DNA of 64,000 bases from Streptomyces sp. TLI_235. GTDB lineage: Bacteria; Actinomycetota; Actinomycetes; Streptomycetales; Streptomycetaceae. Made by a program: the position numbers and the translations under genes. Below, in pieces: positions 18,623 to 26,499 of the stretch. The first letter of the stretch is position 1. Every line of letters begins with the position of its first letter. A model generated the notes under the pieces. The model was not told the DNA's origin. It worked only from the letters and a program-made list of their open reading frames with translations, and did no database searches. Location: positions 2,294,001 through 2,358,000 of the forward strand of contig NSGV01000001.1 in NCBI GenBank assembly GCA_002300355.1. The letters are read 5' to 3'.

Positions 18623-18965
18623 GCCCCGCGCCGAGGCCCCGCTGCGGCCACGTCCGGGGGACGACCGGACTCGTCGTCCGCACTGCCACTCCCAGGGCTG
18701 ACGGAGTGTGACTTCCGTCCCGGTCTGTGTCAATTACCCGGCAGAAATTGATCATTTCGATCTGATTGCGATCGAATCCGTGCGATTCCAGGGCATGTCG
18801 TATCAGTCACCTGCGCGATTTGTCCGTATTGTTACTCACTAGATCGTGATCTTTCGCTAAAGCCGGGCACGGATGATGCCGAAGGTGTCAGTGACCCTTT
18901 CCGAACGCGGAACACTCCGACCGCCCCCATCGGGGTTCCGTCCGCCACTCCCCACAGGAGGCCTG
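18623..18965. other. 343-bp AT-richer intergenic region with GATC dyads
   Basis: This stretch is clearly more AT-rich than its surroundings. It contains several GATC-centred inverted repeats (see 18749-18852). A candidate -10/-35 area is around TTGTCC at 18822 to TAGATC near 18840. It ends in AGGAG at 18956-18960, the ribosome site of the response regulator. I see no gene in it. Confidence 0.6.
18749..18852. promoter_or_regulatory. Cluster of GATC-containing inverted repeats
   Basis: Three dyads lie in 104 bases: TGATCA (18749-18754), TTCGATC-N7-GATCGAA (18756-18776, perfect arms) and AGATC-GT-GATCT (18841-18852, perfect arms). Together they look like a multi-site operator for the downstream regulator or another protein. 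The protein that binds is not known. Confidence 0.5.
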
Positions 18966-19691
18966 GTGTCGGTCCTTCTCGAGCACCCCGCAAACGTGGT
19001 CGCGTACCGTCCGACGAAGCCCACCGCCATGGTGGTCATCGCCGACCCGCGCGTCCGAAACACCGTCACCCGGCACCTGTGGGCCCTGGGGGTGCGCGAC
19101 GTGATCGAGGTCTCCTCGATCGCCGAAGCCCGCCCCCGGGTCGCCACCCCGCGCGACATCTGCATCGCCGACGTGCACCTCCCGGACGGCTCCGGGCTGA
19201 CCATCCTGGCCGAGACCCGCGCCGCGGGCTGGCCCAACGGCCTCGCGCTCTCCGCGGCCGACGACATCGGAGCGGTCCGCTCCGCGCTCGCCGGCGGCGT
19301 CAAGGGCTACGTGGTCACCGGTACCCGCACCAACCTCGCCATGCCCGGCCGCCCCGGCATGCCGCTCGGCGCTGCCCACCTGGCCGGCCGGATGCGCCGA
19401 CCCGGCATGCCGGGCGTCCCCGGCGCCCCCGGTGCCACGGGAGCCCCCGGAGCCCCCGGCGCGCCGGGCGCCCCCGGGACGCAGCCCACCGCGTACCGGG
19501 AGCTGTCCGGCCGCGAGGTCGAGGTGCTGAGGCTGGTGGCGGAGGGCCAGTCCAACAAGGCGATCGGCGTGGCGATGGGCCTGTCCGCACTGACCGTCAA
19601 GAGCCACCTCGCGCGGATCGCCCGCAAGCTGGGCACCGGCGACCGGGCCGGCATGGTCGCGGTCGCGCTGCGCACCGGCATCATCCACTGA
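18966..19691 (+). CDS. Atypical LuxR-family response regulator with collagen-like linker
   Basis: This 241-residue regulator has an N-terminal receiver-like domain (about 22-125). The putative phospho-acceptor lies in CIADVHLPDGSGL. Where most receivers have a conserved lysine after GYLL, this one reads KGYVVTG, so that lysine is missing, and the acidic pocket has only one Asp (VIADP). A linker of GxP/GAP triplets (about 128-178) follows. The C-terminal LuxR helix-turn-helix is typical (LSGREVEVLRLVAEGQSNKAIG, LTVKSHLARIARKLG). The GTG at 18966 has AGGAG 5 bases upstream; the earlier in-frame start at 18873 has no ribosome site. No sensor kinase is adjacent, so it may be an orphan working without phosphorylation. 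Confidence 0.88.
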   Translation: MSVLLEHPANVVAYRPTKPTAMVVIADPRVRNTVTRHLWALGVRDVIEVSSIAEARPRVATPRDICIADVHLPDGSGLTILAETRAAGWPNGLALSAADDIGAVRSALAGGVKGYVVTGTRTNLAMPGRPGMPLGAAHLAGRMRRPGMPGVPGAPGATGAPGAPGAPGAPGTQPTAYRELSGREVEVLRLVAEGQSNKAIGVAMGLSALTVKSHLARIARKLGTGDRAGMVAVALRTGIIH

Positions 19692-19740
19692 CGCCCGGAC
19701 CGGCCCGACCCCCGCGCGGGCCGGCTCCGGCGCGACCACC

Positions 19741-19781
19741 CGGCGGAGGCCCGGAGGAACGTTTCCTCCGGGCCTCCGCCG
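19741..19781 (+). terminator. Long hairpin after the response regulator
   Basis: A perfect 19-bp stem (left arm 19741-19759, right arm 19763-19781) around a 3-base loop lies 49 bases after the stop at 19691. This is a strong transcription terminator candidate without a T-run. Confidence 0.8.
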
Positions 19782-19824
19782 CGTCCACGGCGCGGGGACC
19801 GGCGGGCCACGGGCCGGCGGCATA

Positions 19825-19853
19825 TGTCCGAACGCGGGCTGACCAGTCGGACA
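19825..19853. promoter_or_regulatory. Spaced dyad upstream of rnd
   Basis: TGTCCGA at 19825-19831 and TCGGACA at 19847-19853 form a perfect 7-bp inverted repeat with a 15-base spacer, ending 37 bases before the rnd start. It may be an operator or part of the promoter region. Confidence 0.35.
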
Positions 19854-19890
19854 ACACTCCCGGCCCCGTACACCGTCGTACCCTTGGGGG

Positions 19891-21126
19891 GTGACCGACG
19901 CCGTAGCAGCCATCCCAGAAGAGACAGCCCCGGTCCCGCTCCTCGAACCGCGGGAGGGGCTGCCACCCGTCGTCGCCGACGAGCAGGCGCTCGCCGACAC
20001 GGTCGCGGCCTTCGCCGCAGGAACGGGCCCGGTCGCCGTCGACGCCGAGCGGGCCTCCGGCTACCGCTACGGCCAGCGGGCCTACCTCATCCAGCTCCGC
20101 CGGGCCGGTGCGGGCACCGCGCTGATCGACCCGATCGCCTGCCCCGACCTGCACGCCCTCGGCGAGGCCCTCGCCGACACCGAATGGGTGGTGCACGCCG
20201 CCACCCAGGACCTGCCCTGCCTCGCCGAGGTCGGCATGCGCCCGCAGCGCCTGTTCGACACCGAGCTGGCCGGGCGGCTCGCCGGCTTCCCCCGGGTCGG
20301 CCTCGGCCCGATGACCGAGAACGTCCTCGGCCTCTCCCTCGCCAAGGAGCACTCGGCCGTCGACTGGTCCACCCGCCCGCTGCCCGAGCCCTGGCTGCGC
20401 TACGCCGCTCTGGACGTCGAGGTGCTGGTCGAGCTGCGCGACGCACTCGAGCAGGAGCTGGACGCCCAGGGCAAGCTCGACTGGGCGCTGCAGGAGTTCG
20501 CCGCCCTCGCCGCCGCGCCGCTGCCCGCCCCCCGGGTCGACCCCTGGCGGCGCACCTCCCAGCTGCACAAGGTCCGGCGCCGCCGCCAGCTCGCCGCCGT
20601 CCGCGAGCTCTGGCAGGCCCGCGACCGGATGGCCCGCGAGCGCGACGTCTCCCCCGGCCGGGTGCTGCCCGACGCCGCCATCGTCAACGCCGCCCTCGCC
20701 ATGCCCACCAACGCCGCCGGCCTGGTCGCCGTCCAGGGCTTCGGCCCGCGGGTCAACCGGCGCCAGGTCGACCAGTGGCTCGCCGCCCTGCAGCGGGCCC
20801 GCGAGGTGCCCGAGGCGCAGCTGCCGGCCGCGGCCGCACCGCACGACGGGCCGCCGCCGCCGCGGGCCTGGGCGGAGAAGGACCCGGTCGCGGCCGCGCG
20901 GCTCAGTGCGGCGCGGGCCGCGGTGTCGGCGATCGCCGAGGAGAAGAACCTCCCGGCGGAGAACCTCGTCACGCCGGACCTGGTGCGGAGGGTCTGCTGG
21001 GAGCCCCCGGCGGTGGCCGACGCCGAGCACATCGGCGCCGCCCTCCGCCGCCTCGGCGCCCGCCAGTGGCAGACCGACCTGGTCGCCCCGGCCTTCGCCA
21101 CCGCCTTCGACAAGGCCGCGAGCTAG
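19891..21126 (+). CDS. rnd: Ribonuclease D-type 3'-5' exonuclease with HRDC domain
   Basis: This 411-residue protein is an RNase D-like exonuclease that trims RNA 3' ends, probably tRNA precursors. The DEDD acidic residues are seen in VAVDAERASGYRYG (about 46-59, D and E), WVVHAATQDLPCL (about 102, D), and YAALDVEVLVELRD (D with the conserved Tyr). An HRDC domain follows (about 235-310; LAAVRELWQARDRMARERDVSPGRVLPDAAIV). The C-terminal third is longer than in E. coli, as in other actinobacteria. It starts at GTG. It ends before a large hairpin at 21159. Confidence 0.92.
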   Translation: MTDAVAAIPEETAPVPLLEPREGLPPVVADEQALADTVAAFAAGTGPVAVDAERASGYRYGQRAYLIQLRRAGAGTALIDPIACPDLHALGEALADTEWVVHAATQDLPCLAEVGMRPQRLFDTELAGRLAGFPRVGLGPMTENVLGLSLAKEHSAVDWSTRPLPEPWLRYAALDVEVLVELRDALEQELDAQGKLDWALQEFAALAAAPLPAPRVDPWRRTSQLHKVRRRRQLAAVRELWQARDRMARERDVSPGRVLPDAAIVNAALAMPTNAAGLVAVQGFGPRVNRRQVDQWLAALQRAREVPEAQLPAAAAPHDGPPPPRAWAEKDPVAAARLSAARAAVSAIAEEKNLPAENLVTPDLVRRVCWEPPAVADAEHIGAALRRLGARQWQTDLVAPAFATAFDKAAS

Positions 21127-21158
21127 CGCGCAGACACAGGTCGGGAGAAGCCCGAACA

Positions 21159-21213
21159 GGGGCGCGTGGGGGCACCTTTCGGCCGATGGCCGGGAGGTGC
21201 CCCCACGCGCCCC
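21159..21213 (+). terminator. Large hairpin downstream of rnd
   Basis: A perfect 19-bp stem (21159-21177 with 21195-21213) encloses a 17-base loop that itself holds a 5-bp stem (CGGCC-GAT-GGCCG). It is 32 bases after the rnd stop. An 18-base piece of it (21188-21205) recurs exactly at 58044-58061. Confidence 0.75.
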
Positions 21214-21281
21214 CGGGTTTTCCGTACCCGCCGGTTCACCGACGTGTCGGGAGACACACCCCGTCCGGGGGGCGTGGCCCC

Positions 21282-21310
21282 TGGGCAAGGTAGTTACCGG
21301 CGGGTAGCAT
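21282..21310 (+). promoter_or_regulatory. Candidate fadAB promoter with overlapping dyad
   Basis: TAGCAT at 21305-21310 resembles a -10 box with TGGGCA at 21282-21287 as a weak -35 (17-bp spacer). TTACCGGCGGGTA (21294-21306) overlaps the -10 and has TACC/GGTA symmetry. This suggests repression by a TetR-like fatty-acid regulator, which is inference. Confidence 0.45.
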
Positions 21311-21388
21311 GACTCTGAAGCAGCGCCGCTCCACCCGTGAGCCGTGCGGACTGCGCTTAACGTCATGTCCCCTGGGAGGAGAGCCCCC

Positions 21389-22606
21389 GTGCCTCGTACC
21401 GCGAGGGACGTCGTCTTCGTCGACGGCGTCCGCACCCCGTTCGGCAAGGCAGGCCCGAAGGGCATCTACCACGAGACCCGCGCGGACGACCTGGTCGTCA
21501 AGTGCATCCGTGAGCTGGTGCGCCGCAACCCCGAGCTGCCCGTCGAGCGCATCGACGAGGTCGCCATCGCCGCGACCACCCAGATCGGTGACCAGGGCCT
21601 GACCATCGGCCGCACCGCCGGCCTGCTCGCCGGTCTGCCCAAGTCCGTCCCGGGCTACGCGATCGACCGCATGTGTGCCGGCGCGATGACCGCCGTCACC
21701 ACCACCGCGGGCGGCATCGCCTTCGGCGCGTACGACATCGTCATCGCCGGTGGCGTCGAGCACATGGGCCGCCACCCGATGGGCGAGGGCGTGGACCCGA
21801 ACCCGCGCTTCGTGTCGGAGAAGCTGGTCGACGAGTCCGCCCTGTTCATGGGCATGACCGCCGAGAACCTGCACGACCGCCTGCCGCACATCACCAAGGA
21901 GCGCTGCGACGCCTACGCCGTGCGCTCCCAGGAGAAGGCCGCGAAGGCGTACGCCAACGGCGACATCCAGCCGGACCTGGTGCCGATCGCGATCCGCAAC
22001 ACCAACCCCGAGGTCGGCGAGACCGGCTGGGGCCTGGCGACCACGGACGAGCCGATGCGCCCGGGCACCACCATGGAGTCGCTGGCGAACCTCAAGACCC
22101 CGTTCCGCCCGCACGGCAACATCACCGCGGGCAACGCGGCCGGCCTGAACGACGGCGCCACCGCCTCGCTGCTGGCCGCCGAGGACGTCGCCGAGGAGCT
22201 CGGCCTCCCGATCAAGATGCGCCTGGTCTCCTACGCCTTCGCCGGCGTGGAGCCCGAGGTCATGGGCATCGGCCCCGTCCCGGCGACCGAGAAGGCGCTG
22301 GCCAAGGCCGGCCTGACCATCGACGACATCGGCGCCTTCGAGATCAACGAGGCGTTCGCCGTCCAGGTGCTCTCGCTGCTCGACCACTACGGCATCGCCG
22401 ACGACGACGAGCGCGTCAACCCCTACGGCGGTGCCATCGCCTACGGCCACCCGCTGGCCTCCACCGGCGTGCGCCTGATGACGCAGCTGGCGCGCCGCTT
22501 CGAGCAGCGACCCGACGTCCGCTACGGCCTGACCACCATGTGCATCGGCTTCGGCATGGGCGGCACGGTCATCTGGGAGAACCCGCACTTCGAGGGGAAC
22601 AAGTGA
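21389..22606 (+). CDS. fadA: Acetyl-CoA C-acyltransferase (thiolase) of beta-oxidation
   Basis: This thiolase cleaves 3-ketoacyl-CoA with CoA in the last step of fatty-acid beta-oxidation and pairs with FadB encoded next. The catalytic cysteine is in DRMCAGAMTA (about residue 93). The later motifs NEAFAVQVL, GGAIAYGHPLASTG (catalytic His) and TMCIGFGMGG (second Cys) are all present. The GTG at 21389 was chosen because GGGAGGA lies 8 bases upstream; the resulting 405 residues is the usual length. The stop overlaps the fadB start as GTGA, so the two are translationally coupled. Confidence 0.96.
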   Translation: MPRTARDVVFVDGVRTPFGKAGPKGIYHETRADDLVVKCIRELVRRNPELPVERIDEVAIAATTQIGDQGLTIGRTAGLLAGLPKSVPGYAIDRMCAGAMTAVTTTAGGIAFGAYDIVIAGGVEHMGRHPMGEGVDPNPRFVSEKLVDESALFMGMTAENLHDRLPHITKERCDAYAVRSQEKAAKAYANGDIQPDLVPIAIRNTNPEVGETGWGLATTDEPMRPGTTMESLANLKTPFRPHGNITAGNAAGLNDGATASLLAAEDVAEELGLPIKMRLVSYAFAGVEPEVMGIGPVPATEKALAKAGLTIDDIGAFEINEAFAVQVLSLLDHYGIADDDERVNPYGGAIAYGHPLASTGVRLMTQLARRFEQRPDVRYGLTTMCIGFGMGGTVIWENPHFEGNK

Positions 22607-24735
22607 CCGTGAGCACCACCGAGCTGCTGAAGCGCGCCGCCGAGCTGTTCCCCGGCGAGGTCGTCACCACCGCGCACGTCCGCCACCTCGACCTGCCCAA
22701 GCAGGCCGGCAAGCTGGCGCTGATCACCCTGGACAACGGCTTCGACCACACCAAGCCGACCACCTTCGGCCCGGGCTCCCTCGCGAAGCTCTCCGAGGCG
22801 CTGGACCAGGTCGAGGCCGAGGCCGCCGAGGGCAAGGTCGCCGCGGTCGCGATCACCGGAAAGCCGTTCATCTTCGCGGTCGGCGCCGACCTCAAGGGTG
22901 TCGAGGTGCTCAAGGAGCACAGCGGCGCGCTGGCCATCGGCAAGGGCGGCCACGACGTCTTCAAGCGGATCGCCGCGCTGCCCGTCCCCTCCTTCGCCTA
23001 CTACAACGGCGCGGCGATGGGCGGCGGCGTCGAGGTCGGCCTGCACTGCACCTACCGCACCGTGAGCTCCGGCGTCCCGGCGTTCTCGCTGCCGGAGGTC
23101 TTCCTGGGCCTCGTCCCGGGCTGGGGCGGCTGCACCATCCTGCCGAACCTGATCGGCCCGGCGAAGGCCGTCAAGGTCATCGTCGAGAACTCGATGAGCC
23201 AGAACAAGCAGCTCAAGGGCAAGGAGGTGTTCGAGCTCGGCATCGCGGACGCGATCTTCGAGCCGGCCGACTTCCTGGAGCAGTCGCTGCACTGGACCGC
23301 CTCCGTGCTCACCGGCGAGACCGTCGTCGAGCGCGAGGAGATCGACCGCGGCAAGGCCTGGGACGACGCCGTCGCCTGGGGCCGCCTGGTCGCCGACGGC
23401 AAGGTGCACGGCGCCGCCCCCGCCGCCTACAAGGCGCTGGACATCATCCAGCAGGTCAAGGACCAGGACCTGCAGGCGGGCTTCGACGCCGAGGACGTGG
23501 CCCTGGCCGACCTCATCATGAGCGGCGAGCTGCGCAGCGGCCTGTACGCCTTCAACCTGGTGCAGCGCCGCGCCAAGCGCCCGTTCGGCGCGCCGGACAA
23601 GTCGCTGGCCCGCCCGGTCTCCAAGGTCGGCGTCGTCGGCGCGGGCCTGATGGCCTCGCAGCTGGCGCTGCTGTTCGCCCGCCGCCTGGAGGTGCCGGTC
23701 GTGCTGACCGACATCGACCAGGAGCGCATCGACAAGGGCGTGGGCTACGTCCACGGCGAGGTCGACAAGCTGCTCGCCAAGGGCCGGATCAACGGCGACA
23801 AGGCGAACAAGCTCAAGGGCCTGGTCTCCGGCCACCTCGACAAGGCCGTCGCCTTCGGCGACGCGGACTTCGTCATCGAGGCCGTGTTCGAGGAGATGGG
23901 CGTCAAGCAGAACGTCTTCGCCGAGCTGGAGGCCGTGGTCAAGCCGACCACCATCCTGGCGACCAACACCTCCTCGCTGTCGATCACCGAGATGGCCTCG
24001 AAGCTGGAGCACCCGGAGCGGGTCGTCGGCTTCCACTTCTTCAACCCGGTCGCGATCCTCCCGCTGCTGGAGATCGTCCGCGCGGAGAAGACCGACGACG
24101 CCTCGCTGGCCACCGCCTTCGGTGTCGCCCGGAAGCTCAAGAAGACGGCCGTCCTCACCAAGGACGCCCCGGCGTTCGTGGTGAACCGGATCCTGCTCCG
24201 CTTCATGGACGCGATCCAGGGCGCCATCGACGAGGGCACCCCGATCGAGACGGTGGAGAAGGCCGTGCTGCCGCTCGGTCTGCCGATGTCCCCGATCGTG
24301 CTGCTGGAGCTGGTCGGCCCGGCCATCGCCCTGCACGTGTCGGAGACCCTGGCCGCCGCCTTCCCGGAGCGGTACACCGTCTCCGAGAACCTCACCAAGC
24401 TGGTCAAGGCCGGCAAGCGCGGCTTCTACGTCTGGCAGGACGGCCAGCAGGTCCTCGACCCCGAGGTCCTCGCGCTGCTGTCCTTCGGCGACACCGTGCT
24501 GACCGAGGAGCAGGTCCTCGCCCGCGCCCTGGAGGCCGTGGCGCAGGAGATCGGCCTGATGCTGGACGAGGGCGTCGTCGGCGAGGCGCAGGACATCGAC
24601 CTGTGCATGATCACCGGCGCCGGCTGGCCCTTCCACCTGGGCGGCATCACGCCGTACCTGGACCGCGAGGGCGTCGCGGAGCGCGTGAACGGCAAGCGCT
24701 TCCTCGCCCAGGGCGTGGCCTCCGTGCCCGCCTGA
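22603..24735 (+). CDS. fadB: Fatty-acid oxidation complex alpha subunit (enoyl-CoA hydratase / 3-hydroxyacyl-CoA dehydrogenase)
   Basis: This 710-residue bifunctional enzyme carries the middle two steps of beta-oxidation. Residues about 1-200 are a crotonase fold (AVGADLKGVEVL, GAAMGGGVEVGLHCTYR with the oxyanion-hole glycines, SLPEVFLGLVPGWGG). Residues about 340-525 are the NAD-binding 3-hydroxyacyl-CoA dehydrogenase domain (VGVVGAGLMASQLALLFARR, LATNTSSLSITEM, GFHFFNPV with the catalytic His). C-terminal dimerisation helices follow. The start at GTG 22603 overlaps the fadA stop by 4 bp; a second GTG at 22609 is possible. It is followed by a strong convergent terminator. Confidence 0.96.
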   Translation: MTVSTTELLKRAAELFPGEVVTTAHVRHLDLPKQAGKLALITLDNGFDHTKPTTFGPGSLAKLSEALDQVEAEAAEGKVAAVAITGKPFIFAVGADLKGVEVLKEHSGALAIGKGGHDVFKRIAALPVPSFAYYNGAAMGGGVEVGLHCTYRTVSSGVPAFSLPEVFLGLVPGWGGCTILPNLIGPAKAVKVIVENSMSQNKQLKGKEVFELGIADAIFEPADFLEQSLHWTASVLTGETVVEREEIDRGKAWDDAVAWGRLVADGKVHGAAPAAYKALDIIQQVKDQDLQAGFDAEDVALADLIMSGELRSGLYAFNLVQRRAKRPFGAPDKSLARPVSKVGVVGAGLMASQLALLFARRLEVPVVLTDIDQERIDKGVGYVHGEVDKLLAKGRINGDKANKLKGLVSGHLDKAVAFGDADFVIEAVFEEMGVKQNVFAELEAVVKPTTILATNTSSLSITEMASKLEHPERVVGFHFFNPVAILPLLEIVRAEKTDDASLATAFGVARKLKKTAVLTKDAPAFVVNRILLRFMDAIQGAIDEGTPIETVEKAVLPLGLPMSPIVLLELVGPAIALHVSETLAAAFPERYTVSENLTKLVKAGKRGFYVWQDGQQVLDPEVLALLSFGDTVLTEEQVLARALEAVAQEIGLMLDEGVVGEAQDIDLCMITGAGWPFHLGGITPYLDREGVAERVNGKRFLAQGVASVPA

Positions 24736-24752
24736 GGCCCCTAGCGACGACG

Positions 24753-24782
24753 AAGGCCCCCCGCCTGGAGGCGGGGGGCCTT
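24753..24782. terminator. Bidirectional hairpin after fadB
   Basis: AAGGCCCCCCGCC pairs perfectly with GGCGGGGGGCCTT around a TGGA loop. It is 17 bases after the fadB stop, and A/T-ending arms give a short T-run-like end on both strands. It also lies downstream of the convergent glycosyltransferase gene. Confidence 0.85.
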
Positions 24783-24856
24783 CGCGCGTCCCGGGGCCGC
24801 GCAGAGGCCGCCACGGCACGGAGGCCGGGCGGCCTGAAGGCCGGCGGGACGGGCTG

Positions 24857-26371
24857 CTACTTCTTCAGCCGGTAGATGACGGTGTCGCCGGTGACGCCGA
24901 CCACCTCGTAGTGGGTGTCGAGCATGCTCTCGATCCGGGGGATCAGCAGCGGCTGGTAGGGGGCGGTGCCGGAGTCGTCGACGACGATCTCGGGCAGGCC
25001 CTTCGCGGCGAGCTCCTGGTCGAAGGTCTGCCAGGCCTCGCTGACGCTGTACTGCTCGCCGACCTTCTGGCCGTCCTTGCCGCCGCTGAAGTTGGTCAGG
25101 AATCCGGCCGTCAGGTAGCGGCTGGCGGGCCTGCGGTCGGCCAGCCAGTACAGCTCGGGGTGCATGCCCCAGACCAGCACGGTGTCCTTCGGGGTGGTCT
25201 GCTTGGCGACCGCGGTGGCGACCTCGGTGGTCTGGGTGAGCTTCTGTCCGGGCCAGAACACGGCGAGGCCCCAGAAGAAGGTGCAGGCGACCGCCGAGTA
25301 GGTGAGCACCGGACGCCAGCGCACCGCCGAGGTGGAGACCGCGCCGACGCCCAGCAGTACCAGCGGCGGCATCAGCTGCAGGTAGTAGTGGCCGAAGAAG
25401 TGGAAGCCGACGCTGACCGCGATCACTGAGGACAGCAGCCACACCCCCAGGTCGGTGGTGGAGCCGTGCTCCTCCCCCGCCCCGGGGACGCTGCGGCGGC
25501 CGCGCCGCAGCCACAGCCGGTACCCGATCGGCACCACGAAGCCGAGGCCGGCGGCGAGCAGGATCGCCGAGTTGCCGAGCGCCCGGCCGGTCATCTGAAG
25601 CCAGGCCCCGCCGAGCGAGGCGTAGTCGCCGCTGCCGGTGACCACCCAGAACAGGAAGCCCTTGGGCTTGGTGAGGATCAGCGCGACCAGCGCTATCGGC
25701 AGCGCGAAGCCGAGGCCGATGGCGCCCAGCACGGGGGGCCATCGCACGCCGCGCCGCCGGGCGTCCTGCAGCAGCATCCACAGCACCGGCAGCAGCACGG
25801 CGCCGCCGGTCTGCTTGGTCAGCGAGCAGAGCGCCACCGCGATACCGGCGGCCAGCCAGCGGCGCCGCTCGGCGTACCGGAAGGCGGCCACCATGGCGGG
25901 CAGCATGAAGACCTCGAAGGTCGCCGCCTGGGTGTCCTCCGGCGAGAGGCCGATGGACAGCAGCAGGTAGAGCACGCCGGCCGCGCCGCCGGCCCGGTTG
26001 CCCCAGCGGCCGCGGGCGATGGAGGCCAGCAGTATCGCGGTGGCGAGGTGGGCGACGATCGCGAGGGTGCGCAGCGGCCAGAGCGAACCGGAGCCGAACA
26101 GCGCGAAGCAGGCCTGGTAGAGCCAGGGCAGCAGCGGCGGCTTGCGGTCGACGACGGTGTCGTAGAGCACCCCGCCGTCGGCGAGCATCCGGGCCTGGGT
26201 GGCGAGGTAGCCCTCGTCCGGGCTCCACACCGGGCGCAGGAAGGACGGGATGTGGGTGACCACGGCGAGCAGCGCCAGGACCGGCACCAGTCTCGTCCAG
26301 TAGCCCGTCCGGACCTGCTCGCGGAGGCGGGCGGTCATGGCGGACGGGCGGCTGGTGGTCGGTGTGGGCAC
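24857..26371 (-). CDS. GT39/ArnT-like integral membrane glycosyltransferase
   Basis: This protein of about 504 residues has roughly ten hydrophobic segments and the family signature near the N-terminus, FLRPVWSPDEGYLATQARMLADGGVLYDTVVDRKPP. The acidic DE and the following loop match the catalytic region of protein mannosyltransferase/ArnT-type (GT-C) enzymes that use polyprenyl-linked sugars at the outer face of the membrane. The C-terminal third is a soluble domain (LPEIVVDDSGTAPYQPLLIPRIESML). The GTG at 26371 is chosen over the ATG at 26338 because a weak TAGG-type ribosome site lies upstream; this is uncertain. The acceptor is unknown. Confidence 0.82.
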   Translation of the reverse strand: MPTPTTSRPSAMTARLREQVRTGYWTRLVPVLALLAVVTHIPSFLRPVWSPDEGYLATQARMLADGGVLYDTVVDRKPPLLPWLYQACFALFGSGSLWPLRTLAIVAHLATAILLASIARGRWGNRAGGAAGVLYLLLSIGLSPEDTQAATFEVFMLPAMVAAFRYAERRRWLAAGIAVALCSLTKQTGGAVLLPVLWMLLQDARRRGVRWPPVLGAIGLGFALPIALVALILTKPKGFLFWVVTGSGDYASLGGAWLQMTGRALGNSAILLAAGLGFVVPIGYRLWLRRGRRSVPGAGEEHGSTTDLGVWLLSSVIAVSVGFHFFGHYYLQLMPPLVLLGVGAVSTSAVRWRPVLTYSAVACTFFWGLAVFWPGQKLTQTTEVATAVAKQTTPKDTVLVWGMHPELYWLADRRPASRYLTAGFLTNFSGGKDGQKVGEQYSVSEAWQTFDQELAAKGLPEIVVDDSGTAPYQPLLIPRIESMLDTHYEVVGVTGDTVIYRLKK

Positions 26372-26455
26372 GGGTGACAACCTACCGGGCGCTCCGGCCG
26401 GCGGGCGCGTCGGTCCCGGGATCCGCACCGGGGCTCCTGTTCTCGGGCATGCCGC

Positions 26456-26483
26456 GGCCCCGGGTGCGCGGGCACCCGGGGCC
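26456..26483 (-). terminator. Hairpin downstream of dxs
   Basis: GGCCCCGGGTGC pairs perfectly with GCACCCGGGGCC around a GCGG loop. It lies 17 bases beyond the dxs stop on the minus strand. Confidence 0.7.
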
Positions 26484-26499
26484 GGGGCGGGGGCGGGCG

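Noticed and set aside
21673..22602. Long extension upstream of fadB in its frame
   Set aside because: It runs through fadA in another frame, is Arg/Pro-rich, and fadB has a good overlapping GTG start at 22603.
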